From: Bacteroidota bacterium
Lineage (GTDB): Bacteria; Bacteroidota; Bacteroidia; M30B66
Direction of reading: 5' to 3'
DNA: 64,000 nucleotides
NCBI GenBank assembly: GCA_027483445.1
Contig: JAIXUS010000064.1
Coordinates: 1-64,000, forward strand
Shown: positions 50,660-59,572 of the stretch, piece by piece
How positions within the stretch are numbered: the first letter of the stretch is position 1
How the letters are laid out: each line of letters opens with the position of its first letter
Position numbers and translations under genes: made by a program
The notes under the pieces: generated by a model
Seen by the model: the letters and a program-made list of their open reading frames with translations, nothing else
What the model was told of the DNA's origin: nothing
The model's database searches: none

Positions 50660-50727
50660 TACCACACAACGAAGCCGAATATCTCACACCGAAATGAAGG
50701 TTTAATGCTTCCGCTTACTTTTGGAGC

Positions 50728-51306
50728 ATGGAAAGCCCAAATCGCAAAGAAGAAATCATCCAATTCGCCGCTCGTTTGTTCAGAGAGCGCGGCTATCAAG
50801 CCGTTTCCATGCGCGATCTGGCCGCGGCCATCCATATCAAGGCAGCAAGCCTCTACAATCATTTCAACGGAAAACAATCGATTCTCGAAGCCATTGTAAT
50901 CCCTACCGCTCAACAGTTTACGCAAGGAATGCTGTCAATTCGTAACGCGAAGCAATCGCCCGTTGAGCAACTGAAATCTGTGATTCAACTGCACATCACC
51001 TTAACGCTTCAAAATCCCGACGCCATGGCCTGCCTGAATAACGATTGGATTCATCTCGAAGGAGAGGCTTTTTCGAGTGTTTCCCGCATGCGGGATGACT
51101 ATGAATTAAGCTTTCGGCAAATCATCCGTGAAGGGATTGAGCAGCAACAATTTGAAGCGATCGATGAGGAAATCGTGCTGTACTCCTTCCTCTCTACGTT
51201 ACGAACATTGTATCAGTGGTATATTCGCAAAAGACCTGTAAACCAGCAAAATATGAGCAATAACATTGTCCAAGTGCTCATGCAGGGAATCATTCAAAAA
51301 GATTGA
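50728..51306 (+). CDS. TetR-family regulator, probable regulator of the paa cluster
   Basis: 192 aa. N-terminal TetR helix-turn-helix: RKEEIIQFAARLFRERGYQAVSMRDLAAAIHIKAASLYNHFNGKQSILEAIV. The C-terminal ligand domain is helical and unspecific. It lies directly before paaE on the same strand, and a perfect palindrome sits 36 bases after its stop in the paa promoter region. By analogy with other paa clusters it may sense phenylacetyl-CoA, but this is inference. A -7 box (50716-50723) so close to the ATG would give a nearly leaderless mRNA. Confidence 0.88.
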   Translation: MESPNRKEEIIQFAARLFRERGYQAVSMRDLAAAIHIKAASLYNHFNGKQSILEAIVIPTAQQFTQGMLSIRNAKQSPVEQLKSVIQLHITLTLQNPDAMACLNNDWIHLEGEAFSSVSRMRDDYELSFRQIIREGIEQQQFEAIDEEIVLYSFLSTLRTLYQWYIRKRPVNQQNMSNNIVQVLMQGIIQKD

Positions 51307-51334
51307 TTTGTAGAAAACATTTTTTCTATCTTTG
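51307..51334 (+). promoter_or_regulatory. Promoter of the paa operon
   Basis: TTTG (51307-51310) and TATCTTTG (51327-51334, perfect TAnnTTTG) with a 16-base spacer, 39 bases before the paaE ATG. The palindrome at 51343-51358 covers the expected start site. Confidence 0.65.
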
Positions 51335-51342
51335 CGTTATAG

Positions 51343-51358
51343 ACTAACAAGTGTTAGT
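51343..51358. promoter_or_regulatory. Palindromic operator candidate upstream of paaE
   Basis: ACTAACA-AG-TGTTAGT is a perfect 7-2-7 palindrome, nine bases after the -7 box, where a bound repressor would block initiation. Size and symmetry fit a TetR-family dimer, and the tetR gene is adjacent. No second copy was found upstream of tetR, the thiolase or paaZ. Confidence 0.7.
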
Positions 51359-51373
51359 TTAAGAAAAGCATCT

Positions 51374-52444
51374 ATGTCGAGGTTCTATTCATTAAGAATT
51401 GCAGAATTGCGTAAGGAAACAGACGACTGCGCGGTCATCACCTTTGATGTGCCCGACGATTGTCGCGAGGCATTCGCTTACCACCAAGGGCAATACCTCA
51501 CCCTGAAAGCCAGTATCGATGGTCAGGATGTTCGTCGGTCATACTCGCTTTGTTCCAGTCCGCTCGAAAACAAGTGGACCGTTGCCGTTAAAAAGTTGGA
51601 TGGAGGCTTATTCTCAACCTTTGCCAATACTCAGTTGCGAAAAGGAGATGTGTTGGAGGTTATGCCTCCCAACGGGAATTTCTTCGTAGAAATAAATCCT
51701 GAAAAGGCCAACAATTATGCAGCCTTCGCAGCCGGAAGCGGAATCACGCCGATACTCTCAATTCTCAAAACACATTTAGCCTCCGAGCCAAACAGCAAAT
51801 TCAAGTTGTTTTACTTGAATAGGAATGTAAAATCCATTTTGTTCAAAGAAGAAATTGAGGCGCTGAAGAACCGCTATTTCGACCGTCTTGAAGTCTTTTA
51901 TTTCCTCACCAAAGAATTTCGCGATATTCCACTCTTTAATGGTCGTTTTACCGAAGAAAAACTGGATACCATCTGTTCGCGGATAGTTGATGTTTCTAAG
52001 ACTGAAGCTGCATTTATTTGCGGACCGGAATCCATGATTTTCATGGTGCGTGATGCCTTGGAAAAAGCCGGAATGCAAAAACATAAAATTCATTTCGAAT
52101 TGTTTAATACATCCGGAGCGAAGAATTCTGAGGCTGCGAAGAAAATTGCCGAAAAGCAAGTTGAAGGAACCGATATTACCATAATCGATGGGGGTAAGGA
52201 GTTCCATTTTACCATGTCGAAAGAGTTCGACAATATTCTTGATGCAGCTTTATCGGCTGGCGCCGACCTTCCGTTTGCCTGTAAAGGCGGTGTTTGCAGC
52301 ACCTGTCGTTGTAAGGTGGTAGAAGGCACTGCGGAAATGAAAATAAATTATGCGTTGGAAGAGGCCGATGTTGCCCGAAATTTTGTGCTGAGCTGCCAGG
52401 CTGTACCAACATCCAATAAATTGGTGGTCGATTTTGATGTCTAA
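51374..52444 (+). CDS. paaE: Phenylacetyl-CoA epoxidase reductase subunit
   Basis: 356 aa; start at MSRFYSLRIAEL. It transfers electrons from NADPH to the PaaABCD epoxidase. FAD domain with RRSYSLCSSP-type motif (VRRSYSLCSS), NAD(P) domain AGSGITPILSILKTHL, and C-terminal plant-type ferredoxin with CKGGVCSTCRCKVVEG and the fourth Cys in NFVLSCQAVP. All cluster ligands are present. It precedes paaA by 21 bp, an order (E first) different from the E. coli order ABCDE. First gene after the operator, so it leads the operon. Confidence 0.95.
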   Translation: MSRFYSLRIAELRKETDDCAVITFDVPDDCREAFAYHQGQYLTLKASIDGQDVRRSYSLCSSPLENKWTVAVKKLDGGLFSTFANTQLRKGDVLEVMPPNGNFFVEINPEKANNYAAFAAGSGITPILSILKTHLASEPNSKFKLFYLNRNVKSILFKEEIEALKNRYFDRLEVFYFLTKEFRDIPLFNGRFTEEKLDTICSRIVDVSKTEAAFICGPESMIFMVRDALEKAGMQKHKIHFELFNTSGAKNSEAAKKIAEKQVEGTDITIIDGGKEFHFTMSKEFDNILDAALSAGADLPFACKGGVCSTCRCKVVEGTAEMKINYALEEADVARNFVLSCQAVPTSNKLVVDFDV

Positions 52445-52465
52445 CAAAAAATAAATCCGAAAATC

Positions 52466-53422
52466 ATGTCTGAAATGGAGATTAAATCGCTGGAAGAACG
52501 CTTCAACCAGCGTATTGCAAACGATGAGAAGATTGAGGCGAAAGATTGGATGCCGGAGAAATACCGTAAAACCCATATTCGACAAATCTCTCAGCATGCG
52601 CACAGTGAAATTGTGGGGATGCTTCCGGAAGGGAATTGGATTACTCGTTGTCCAACGCTGCGCCGAAAAGTAGCCCTGTTGGCTAAGGTGCAAGACGAAG
52701 GTGGTCACGGGCTTTATCTATATAGCGCTGCCGAAACACTTGGAATTTCCCGCGAAGAACTCATTGAGCAATTGCTTTCTGGTGAAGCCAAATATTCCTC
52801 CATCTTTAATTATCCGGCTTTAACTTGGGCAGATATGGGAGCCATCGGTTGGCTGGTTGACGGAGCCGCCATCATGAATCAGGTGGCTTTGATTAACACT
52901 TCGTATGGACCTTATTCCCGCGCTATGATTCGGATTTGTAAGGAGGAGAGTTTTCATCAACGCCAGGGCTACGAAATTATGATGGCCTTGATGAACGGAA
53001 CCCAGGACCAACGCGATATGGCCCAAGACGCATTAAACCGCTGGTGGTGGCCTTCATTAATGATGTTTGGTCCTCGTGATGCCGAATCACCAAACACAGA
53101 ACAAAGCATGCGTTGGAAGCTCAAACGAAAAACAAACGATGAACTCCGCCAGGCCTTTGTTGACCAAACAGTACCTCAGGCTGAATTGATTGGATTGCGC
53201 ATTCCCGACGATAAACTCAAATGGAATGAAGACCGCAAGCATTACGATTTCGGAGATATCGACTGGGAAGAGTTTTGGCAAGTTGTAAATGGCCACGGTC
53301 CTTGTAATAAGCAACGACTCGAGGCTCGTAGAAAAGCACACGAAGAAGGCGCATGGGTTCGCGATGCGGCAATGGCATACGCCGAAAAACAATCCAACAA
53401 ACCGTTGCGTGTAGCAGTTTAA
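52466..53422 (+). CDS. paaA: Phenylacetyl-CoA epoxidase catalytic subunit
   Basis: 318 aa, family-typical length. Diiron oxygenase subunit that forms ring-1,2-epoxyphenylacetyl-CoA together with PaaC. Ferritin-like helices with the ligand motifs [16 protein letters not shown] and [16 protein letters not shown], and [23 protein letters not shown] before them. Also [29 protein letters not shown], diagnostic for PaaA. Ends about 20 bases before paaB. Confidence 0.96.
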   Translation: MSEMEIKSLEERFNQRIANDEKIEAKDWMPEKYRKTHIRQISQHAHSEIVGMLPEGNWITRCPTLRRKVALLAKVQDEGGHGLYLYSAAETLGISREELIEQLLSGEAKYSSIFNYPALTWADMGAIGWLVDGAAIMNQVALINTSYGPYSRAMIRICKEESFHQRQGYEIMMALMNGTQDQRDMAQDALNRWWWPSLMMFGPRDAESPNTEQSMRWKLKRKTNDELRQAFVDQTVPQAELIGLRIPDDKLKWNEDRKHYDFGDIDWEEFWQVVNGHGPCNKQRLEARRKAHEEGAWVRDAAMAYAEKQSNKPLRVAV

Positions 53423-53443
53423 CGTACATTAAATACAACAACA

Positions 53444-53725
53444 ATGAAAGATTGGCCCCTTTGGGAAGTATTTATCCGCAGCAAGAATGGTCTTGAACAC
53501 CGTCATTGCGGAAGCCTTCACGCTGCTGATGCACAAATGGCATTGGAAAATGCACGCGATGTTTACACCAGACGCAGCGAAGGTGTGAGCATTTGGGTGG
53601 TTCCCTCCGCAATGATTACGGCTTCGCAGCCCGAAGAAAGTGCCGAATTGTTCGATCCGGCCGCCGACAAAGCCTACCGCCATCCAACGTTCTACGTTTT
53701 ACCCGACGAACTTAAGCACATGTAA
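53444..53725 (+). CDS. paaB: Phenylacetyl-CoA epoxidase subunit PaaB
   Basis: 93 aa, usual size. The small subunit that bridges PaaAC heterodimers. Sequence marks: PLWEVFIRSKNGLEHRHCGSLHAADAQMALENARDVYTRRSEGVSIWVVP and the C-terminal YRHPTFYVLPDELKHM. It has no catalytic residues of its own and was recognised from these motifs and its place between paaA and paaC. Confidence 0.95.
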   Translation: MKDWPLWEVFIRSKNGLEHRHCGSLHAADAQMALENARDVYTRRSEGVSIWVVPSAMITASQPEESAELFDPAADKAYRHPTFYVLPDELKHM

Positions 53726-53735
53726 TAATTAGCCG

Positions 53736-54488
53736 ATGAGCAAAGCATTAATTCAATATATCTGCACGGTTGCCGACAATAATTTAATTCTCGGTCAACG
53801 TCTCGGTGAACTCTGTGGGCACGGCCCGAATATCGAAACCGATATAGCACTGACCAATATTGGCCTGGATTTATTTGGGCAGGTAAGGAGTTATTTTCAA
53901 TACGCCGCAAAATTAGAAGGCGGAAATTCATCCGAAGATACCTTTGCCTTTCTCCGCAAGGAAAATGAGTATAAAAACGTATTGCTGGTAGAACAACCCA
54001 ATACAGACTTTGCATACACTATTTTGCGTCAATTTCTGTATGATGTTTACCATATCCGCTTTATGGAACATTTGCAGCAAAGCAACGACGAAACCTTAGC
54101 GGCCATTGCGGCTAAAGGAGTTAAAGAAGTAGCCTACCATGCCCGCTTTTCTGCCGATTGGGTTCGCCGATTGGGCGATGGAACTAAAGAAAGCCATCGT
54201 CGCGCACAACAAGCTTTAGACGATTTGTATACCTATACCGATGAGCTTTTTCATCATAACGAATCAGAGCTCAATCTGGTAAATGAAGGAATTGCCGTTA
54301 ATACTGCACAGTTTAAATCTGATTATTACCAAACAATACATGCAGTATTTTCCGAAGCAACCTTGCAAGTTCCCGATCAAAAGTATTTTCTAAAAGGAGG
54401 GAAAAAAGGAATCCACAGCGAACACATGGGTTACATCCTTACGGAAATGCAGTATATGCAAAGAACATATCCCAATATGCAATGGTAA
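53736..54488 (+). CDS. paaC: Phenylacetyl-CoA epoxidase structural subunit PaaC
   Basis: 250 aa. Ferritin-like partner of PaaA that stabilises it. Marks: ADNNLILGQRLGELCGHGPNIETDIALTNIGLDLFGQVRSYF, then REYxN-like KENEYKNVLLVEQPNTDFAYTILRQFLYDVYH, HLQQSNDETLAAIAAKGVKEVAYHARFSADWVRRLGDGT and the closing GKKGIHSEHMGYILTEMQYMQRTYPNMQW. Its stop overlaps the paaD start by 7 bases, so the two are translationally coupled. Confidence 0.96.
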   Translation: MSKALIQYICTVADNNLILGQRLGELCGHGPNIETDIALTNIGLDLFGQVRSYFQYAAKLEGGNSSEDTFAFLRKENEYKNVLLVEQPNTDFAYTILRQFLYDVYHIRFMEHLQQSNDETLAAIAAKGVKEVAYHARFSADWVRRLGDGTKESHRRAQQALDDLYTYTDELFHHNESELNLVNEGIAVNTAQFKSDYYQTIHAVFSEATLQVPDQKYFLKGGKKGIHSEHMGYILTEMQYMQRTYPNMQW

Positions 54489-54991
54489 TTAAACTCGAAA
54501 ATCAGGATATAGATTCTCGCTTGTTGCCTTTACTGGACGCAGTGAATGACCCTGAAATTCCGGTATTATCAGTTGTACAAATGGGCGTTGTTCGTTCGGC
54601 ATATTTTACCGCCGAGAATCAGGCCATCGTTAAAATTACACCCACTTACAGTGGCTGCCCGGCGATGGATACAATGGCTGTCGACATTAGACATGCGCTT
54701 GAAAAGGCCGGCATTCGTGCTGATGTTGAGTTGGTATTGTCGCCGGCATGGTCTACCGATTGGATAACACCTCAGGCACGCCAAAAATTGGAAGATTACG
54801 GAATTGCGCCTCCACTTTCGGCCGAGGCCGATAAAGCCGTGCTTTTGGGACAAGCAAAAATTGTCGCGTGTCCGCAATGTAAAAGCAAAAACACACGATT
54901 AATCTCCCAATTTGGCTCCACGGCCTGCAAGGCTCTTTTTCGTTGTGACGACTGCTTGGAGCCCTTTGATTACTTTAAGTGTTTGAAGTAA
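54482..54991 (+). CDS. paaD: PaaD, iron-sulfur/diiron assembly factor of the epoxidase
   Basis: 169 aa. N-terminal DUF59/MIP18-like domain (LLDAVNDPEIPVLSVVQMGVVRS ... KITPTYSGCPAMDTMAVDIRHAL). C-terminal zinc ribbon with two CxxC pairs (CPQCKSKN ... CKALFRCDDC) and a final EPFDYFKC. The protein helps maturation of the epoxidase and is needed for activity in vivo in known systems. The last Cys is close to the end, as in the family. Confidence 0.94.
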   Translation: MVIKLENQDIDSRLLPLLDAVNDPEIPVLSVVQMGVVRSAYFTAENQAIVKITPTYSGCPAMDTMAVDIRHALEKAGIRADVELVLSPAWSTDWITPQARQKLEDYGIAPPLSAEADKAVLLGQAKIVACPQCKSKNTRLISQFGSTACKALFRCDDCLEPFDYFKCLK

Positions 54992-55055
54992 AATCTGCTT
55001 TTATTTTCCTTTGTAGTGACGTTGATTTCTGTAATTTGCAGCACAATCTGCATGT

Positions 55056-55835
55056 ATGGAATTCATTCAAACTTCGATAAATCAATCTGTTGGAATTATC
55101 CGTTTAAACCGGCCCGACGTATTTAATTCCTTCAACCGCGCTATGGCCTTAGAATGTCAGCGTGCGCTGGATGACTTTTCCGGCAATCCTGAAGTTCGCT
55201 GTATTGTGATAACCGGCAACGGTAAGGCATTTTGTGCGGGGCAAGATCTGAAAGAGGTTACGACACCCGAATTGCACCCCGGCTTTTTGGCCATCCTCGA
55301 AGAACATTACAACCCAATTATCCAACGAATCCGACGAATTCCAAAACCTATTCTGGCCGCAGTGAACGGAGTTGCAGCAGGTGCCGGGGCAAATATCGCT
55401 TTAGCCTGCGACATCGTTGTGGCCTCTGAACAAGCAGCATTTATACAGGCTTTTAGTAAAATTGGACTTGTACCCGACAGCGGAGGAACCTTTTTTCTCC
55501 CTCGACTGATTGGTTTCCAAAAAGCAAGTGCATTGTGCCTTTTGGGCGATAAAGTCAGCGCTGCGGATGCTGAGAAAATGGGAATGATTTACAAAGTATT
55601 TAGTCCCGAAAATTTTGAGGAAGAATATTTGAAAATGGCTTTAATATTGGCACAAATGCCCACAAAAGCACTAGGATTGACCAAGCAATTGTTGAATGAA
55701 AGTTTAACAAATACCTTAGAGGAGCAACTACAGAGCGAAAGCGATTTTCAAATAGAAGCCAGTCAATCGTACGATTATCAGGAAGGTGTAAATGCCTTTA
55801 TTGAGAAGCGCAAACCGGAGTTCAAAGGCCAATAA
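55056..55835 (+). CDS. paaG: Enoyl-CoA hydratase/isomerase, PaaG (epoxide isomerase) type
   Basis: 259 aa crotonase-fold protein. Oxyanion residues lie in KAFCAGQDLKEV and GVAAGAGANIALACDIVVA; ITGNGKAF precedes them. The GLVPDSGGTFFLPRLIGFQKA stretch contains Asp in PDSGGT, the catalytic acid used by PaaG-type isomerases. It would isomerise the epoxide to oxepin-CoA. The family also contains PaaF (hydratase), and only one such gene is present here, so either another copy is elsewhere or this one serves both. The 64-bp gap after paaD has no clear terminator. Confidence 0.85.
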   Translation: MEFIQTSINQSVGIIRLNRPDVFNSFNRAMALECQRALDDFSGNPEVRCIVITGNGKAFCAGQDLKEVTTPELHPGFLAILEEHYNPIIQRIRRIPKPILAAVNGVAAGAGANIALACDIVVASEQAAFIQAFSKIGLVPDSGGTFFLPRLIGFQKASALCLLGDKVSAADAEKMGMIYKVFSPENFEEEYLKMALILAQMPTKALGLTKQLLNESLTNTLEEQLQSESDFQIEASQSYDYQEGVNAFIEKRKPEFKGQ

Positions 55836-55852
55836 TTCTGAATCCCCTAACG

Positions 55853-57019
55853 ATGGAAATTAAACAGGTTGCTGTAATTGGAGCCGGAACCATGGGAAGT
55901 GGAATTGCTCAGGTAGCCGCTACCGCGGGATGCAATGTGCTGCTGTATGACGCTTTTCCGCAAGCCTTGGAGCGCGCCTCCATGCAATTGAGAAATACCT
56001 TTTCTAAATTGGTGGAAAAAGGAAAATATTCTTCATCTGAAGCCCAAACAATTTTAAATCGAATCACATTCATCAATGCCCTCAATAGCTTAAAAAATGT
56101 TGAATTGATCATTGAAGCTATCATTGAGAATCTCGAAGTAAAACGTAAGCTGTTTGAAGAGTTAGAAACCATAGTTACTCCGCATTGTATCCTGGCTTCT
56201 AACACCAGCTCTCTGTCTATGGCTTCCATTGCAGCTTCCGTAAAATCATCGGGTCGGGTTGTGGGTATTCACTTTTTCAATCCTGCGCCACTCATGGCTT
56301 TGGTCGAAGTCATCCCGGCAGTACAAACACGGCCTGAAATACTTGAATTAGCCGTGAATACTATTCAATCCTGGAAGAAAACGGTGGCTGTAGCCAAAGA
56401 CACTCCAGGATTTATCGTAAACCGCGTGGCACGTCCATTTTATTCAGAAGCATTGCGGATTTATGAGGAAGGAATTGCCGATTTCTCCACGATCGATCAC
56501 GCTATGAAATCGCTCGGTGGCTTTAAAATGGGGCCATTCGAATTGATGGATTTTATCGGCAATGACGTGAATTACGCCGTTACTGAATCCGTGTTTTCTG
56601 CTTTCTATTTTGACCCGCGCTACAAACCGGCATTCACCCAGAAACGTTTAACCGAAGCCGGATTTCTTGGACGTAAGTCCGGACGCGGATATTACAACTA
56701 TGCGGAAGGTGAAGTAAGACAGGAACCGCTGCACGACGAGGCCCTACTTAAATATATTTTCAATCGAATTTTGGTCATGCTCATTAACGAAGCCGCCGAT
56801 GCGTGCCATCTGGGCGTAGCCTCAGCCCACGACATTGATCAGGCTATGCAAAAAGGCGTGAATTACCCGAAAGGGCTTTTGGCCTGGGCCGACGAACTGG
56901 GTGTCGAGTACTGTGTGCACGAATTGGATGCATTGTATCAAGAGTACCACGAAGACCGGTATCGGTGCTCCGTTTTGTTGAGAAAGCTGGCCCGTAATCA
57001 TCAACGCTTTTTCTCCTGA
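55853..57019 (+). CDS. paaH: 3-hydroxyacyl-CoA dehydrogenase (paaH type)
   Basis: 388 aa. NAD-binding VAVIGAGTMGSGIAQVAATAGCNVLLYD, catalytic His in HFFNPAPLMALVEVI, and Glu near KDTPGFIVNRVARPFYSEALRI. C-terminal dimer domain contains KMGPFELMDFIGNDVNYAVTESV; a second helical domain ends PKGLLAWADELG. It oxidises 3-hydroxyadipyl-CoA to 3-oxoadipyl-CoA in phenylacetate breakdown. The length (one and a half domains) fits the paaH/fadB2 kind. Its stop overlaps the paaI start (TGATG). Confidence 0.92.
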   Translation: MEIKQVAVIGAGTMGSGIAQVAATAGCNVLLYDAFPQALERASMQLRNTFSKLVEKGKYSSSEAQTILNRITFINALNSLKNVELIIEAIIENLEVKRKLFEELETIVTPHCILASNTSSLSMASIAASVKSSGRVVGIHFFNPAPLMALVEVIPAVQTRPEILELAVNTIQSWKKTVAVAKDTPGFIVNRVARPFYSEALRIYEEGIADFSTIDHAMKSLGGFKMGPFELMDFIGNDVNYAVTESVFSAFYFDPRYKPAFTQKRLTEAGFLGRKSGRGYYNYAEGEVRQEPLHDEALLKYIFNRILVMLINEAADACHLGVASAHDIDQAMQKGVNYPKGLLAWADELGVEYCVHELDALYQEYHEDRYRCSVLLRKLARNHQRFFS

Positions 57020-57423
57020 TGAATCCTACACAAATCGTTGAAAAGATGATGCAACACGATGCATTCAGCCAATGGTTGGGGATTCGTGTATTAGAAGCAG
57101 GCGCCGGAAAATCAGTACTCGAGATGGAGATTCGTCCCGAAATGCTCAATGGTTTTGGAATAGCGCATGGAGCAATTACCTACGCTTTGGCCGACAGTGC
57201 ATTGGCTTTTGCAGCGAACGGTCATGGCCGCCATTCGGTAAGTGTAGATACCTCCATTCATCACCTCGAGCCATTAAAACCAGGTGATATTATTCGAGCC
57301 CTAGCCCGCGAAGACGCGCTCAAAAACCGCTTTGGGTTCTACAGTATCGATATCTTCAAAAGCGAAACATTGGTGGCTCAATTTCGCGGAACGGTTTACC
57401 GAACAGAGAAAAATTGGGAATAG
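57019..57423 (+). CDS. paaI: Hydroxyphenylacetyl-CoA/phenylacetyl-CoA thioesterase PaaI
   Basis: 134 aa single hotdog-fold protein. Marks: FSQWLGIRVLEAGAGKSVLEMEIRPEMLNGFGIAHGAITYALADSALAFAANG, with Asn-Gly and Asp of the active site, and the following strand SVSVDTSIHHLEPLKPGDIIRALAREDALKNRFGFYSIDIF. It releases CoA from dead-end intermediates. Directly coupled to paaH. The next paa gene is 2.1 kb away, with a secretion cargo gene between. Confidence 0.93.
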   Translation: MNPTQIVEKMMQHDAFSQWLGIRVLEAGAGKSVLEMEIRPEMLNGFGIAHGAITYALADSALAFAANGHGRHSVSVDTSIHHLEPLKPGDIIRALAREDALKNRFGFYSIDIFKSETLVAQFRGTVYRTEKNWE

Positions 57424-57518
57424 TTTGCTTGCCATAGAAACCACACTGTTAAGGCGAGAATAAAGTGCATGGTGTATAAATTAAAATCATAAGATTTTCT
57501 TTCTTTTTCAGTTTTGAT

Positions 57519-57547
57519 TATATTTGATACGAAATTCATCAAATATA
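57519..57547. promoter_or_regulatory. 10-bp inverted repeat over a -7 box
   Basis: TATATTTGAT (57519-57528) and ATCAAATATA (57538-57547) are perfect inverse copies, 9 bases apart, just before the ATG at 57555. The left arm contains TATATTTG, a perfect TAnnTTTG box, so the palindrome could be an operator or a 5' hairpin of the next gene. Confidence 0.55.
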
Positions 57548-57554
57548 TATCATT

Positions 57555-59219
57555 ATGAGTTTGAAGCGTATACTTCTCGGTTTGGTTTTTATAGGTTTTA
57601 AAATTTCATTGATCGGTCAAGGATTGAATGTTGAATTGGGCTTTAACAATCAAATAGGTCAAACGGCTTCTCAAGTGTTGAATTATGGGGGCTACACCTA
57701 TTTTACCCGATACGAAATTCCAATCCTGTCTACTACAAATAAACATATCTTGGCAAAACATGATACTTCTGGCATGTTGCTGTGGGAGAAAGAATACGAG
57801 ATAAACGCAGAAATTATAGGATATGGAGGAATGCTTAGAACACAAACACTACACATGCATGCGGATTCTTCGGGTATTTATGTGCTTACTTATTCATTGC
57901 CCGATTGTGACGTAATGCTACCAACCGCAATTATTATTGAAAAATATAGTCATGAAGGTTTGCAATTGTGGATGTATTCTGATGTTTATGAAAGCAATGA
58001 AATTCTACCCTTTAGTTTAGACTCCGTTTCTGCATTCTCTTTAGGATTGGACAATAGATTGAACATAGGCTTAACAACCAATTCCGGTATTGAGATTCTT
58101 TCACTCCATAAATTTGATGGTGCATTTATTTCTTCTGTTATTGCCAATTTAGAAGAAATTAATTCTTTGGTTGGTTTAGAAAATGATGCTTTTTTGGTGG
58201 TTGAAAATGATAAGTTAAAGCAAGTAGATACATCGGGTAACGTGCTTTTTGAAAATACATTTAACAATCCCCTAAAATATTTGTCGGTTCATAATAATCA
58301 ATTTTATTTTATTTCAGGCGATTCGATTGTGGTTTTGGATTCATCTTTCAGTAATACTGTTTACACTACTTTACCCAATAGTCATTCTCCCCAAAAAATA
58401 AAGATTATCAATGACCAAATCTTTATATCAGCTAGCGATGGTAGCAATACATTTATTTATTCCATGCAGTCCACCTCTGAGTTTCAATTACTTCATTCAA
58501 TTCCGCATTCCGTCAACTTGAATGATTTTCTATCAATATCATTCGATCATTTGTATGACTTTGATCAATATCATGTCACATTTGTTGAGCCCTATGCGTT
58601 AACGGAATTTTCATCAATCCGTTATCTCGACTATTCGTTCAATAATAATGAACAATTTGAGCGATTTGGAACGGATGCCGGGATTGTCGATATTGAGATA
58701 ATTAACACCAGAGTAACATACTTCGAAGAGACTTTTGTAATGAGTATTTGGGTAGATGCTAAAGTATGTGTTCAGAATTTTGGTGATAATCCAATTCAGC
58801 GAATTCGAATTAACGATTTTCATTCAGCAAGTGTTTGGTGTTATTTTAATGCTTACTCTGAAGAATTTCTCGATTTGAACATTTTACCTGGTGATACAGC
58901 GTGGATTTTTTGCTCTAATTTATACACCTCCAGTTCATTCTATTCAACATCATCGAATGGGAACCCATTAAACCGTGAAATCTGTGCTTACACCTCACAC
59001 CCAAACAACATTGTAGATTTAAATGTTTCAAATGACGAAGGCTGTAAAAATCAATTTTTGGGCTTTCTTAGCTTAATCAATCCAAATGATATCGAAAAGT
59101 CGCGAAAAATATTAAAGATCGTTGATATATTGGGACGAGAAGCCAGACCATCTCAGGGAAAACTTCTATTCTATGTGTATGACGATGGCCACGTACAAAA
59201 AATTATTCATACTGAATAG
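57555..59219 (+). CDS. T9SS-exported hypothetical protein within the paa cluster
   Basis: 554 aa. N-terminal signal peptide (RILLGLVFIGFKISLIGQG). The central part has repeated Trp/Asp-containing strands (DTSGMLLWEKEYEI, YSHEGLQLWMYSDVY, HKFDGAFISSVI, DTSGNVLFENTF) like a beta-propeller. The C-terminus (KSRKILKIVDILGREARPSQGKLLFYVYDDGHVQKIIHTE) is a known short variant of the type A sorting domain (DxLGRE...YDDGxVxK). Function unknown. Base composition is more AT-rich than the paa genes around it, and it has its own promoter-like palindrome, so it looks inserted into the cluster rather than part of the pathway. Confidence 0.75.
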   Translation: MSLKRILLGLVFIGFKISLIGQGLNVELGFNNQIGQTASQVLNYGGYTYFTRYEIPILSTTNKHILAKHDTSGMLLWEKEYEINAEIIGYGGMLRTQTLHMHADSSGIYVLTYSLPDCDVMLPTAIIIEKYSHEGLQLWMYSDVYESNEILPFSLDSVSAFSLGLDNRLNIGLTTNSGIEILSLHKFDGAFISSVIANLEEINSLVGLENDAFLVVENDKLKQVDTSGNVLFENTFNNPLKYLSVHNNQFYFISGDSIVVLDSSFSNTVYTTLPNSHSPQKIKIINDQIFISASDGSNTFIYSMQSTSEFQLLHSIPHSVNLNDFLSISFDHLYDFDQYHVTFVEPYALTEFSSIRYLDYSFNNNEQFERFGTDAGIVDIEIINTRVTYFEETFVMSIWVDAKVCVQNFGDNPIQRIRINDFHSASVWCYFNAYSEEFLDLNILPGDTAWIFCSNLYTSSSFYSTSSNGNPLNREICAYTSHPNNIVDLNVSNDEGCKNQFLGFLSLINPNDIEKSRKILKIVDILGREARPSQGKLLFYVYDDGHVQKIIHTE

Positions 59220-59572
59220 TTTTTACTTTAATCACTTCCCATTGCATCGCAAATTCTCATTGAAGCAAGGCAATTAAAAGGTAAGAAGCTCGACTATTGA
59301 GAGGGGAGAATGCTGAGCTATAGATTGCAATCGAAGAACTGAACTCAACTAGGCAAATAGTGTTTCGGAGACTAACGAAACATTGAGCATTGCATTTTCA
59401 GCGATGCAAGGATTTTGAAAGCCAAGCTTTATCTTGTTGATCAAAGGCTTAAAGTATTATAAACTAAGTGATAGACTGTCTTCAAGGAAACCTCAAGTTA
59501 ATTTAAATCGCTTACTATTTTTCTTCCTACTTTTGCCGCCCGGTCAAGTCATTTTTAAATACCGGATTTCAA
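59220..59572 (+). promoter_or_regulatory. Intergenic region with thiolase promoter and a hairpin
   Basis: 350 bases without a gene. TACTTTTG (59528-59535) is a perfect TAnnTTTG box 37 bases before the thiolase ATG. TGTTTCG (59361-59367) and CGAAACA (59376-59382) form a 7-bp stem with an 8-base loop; no T-run follows, so its role is open. Frames here are short and unsupported. Confidence 0.5.

Noticed and set aside
50716-50723. tetR -7 box implying a leaderless mRNA
   Set aside because: The TACTTTTG match is perfect but lacks a -33 partner; kept only as a remark because chance matches are common in AT-rich gaps.
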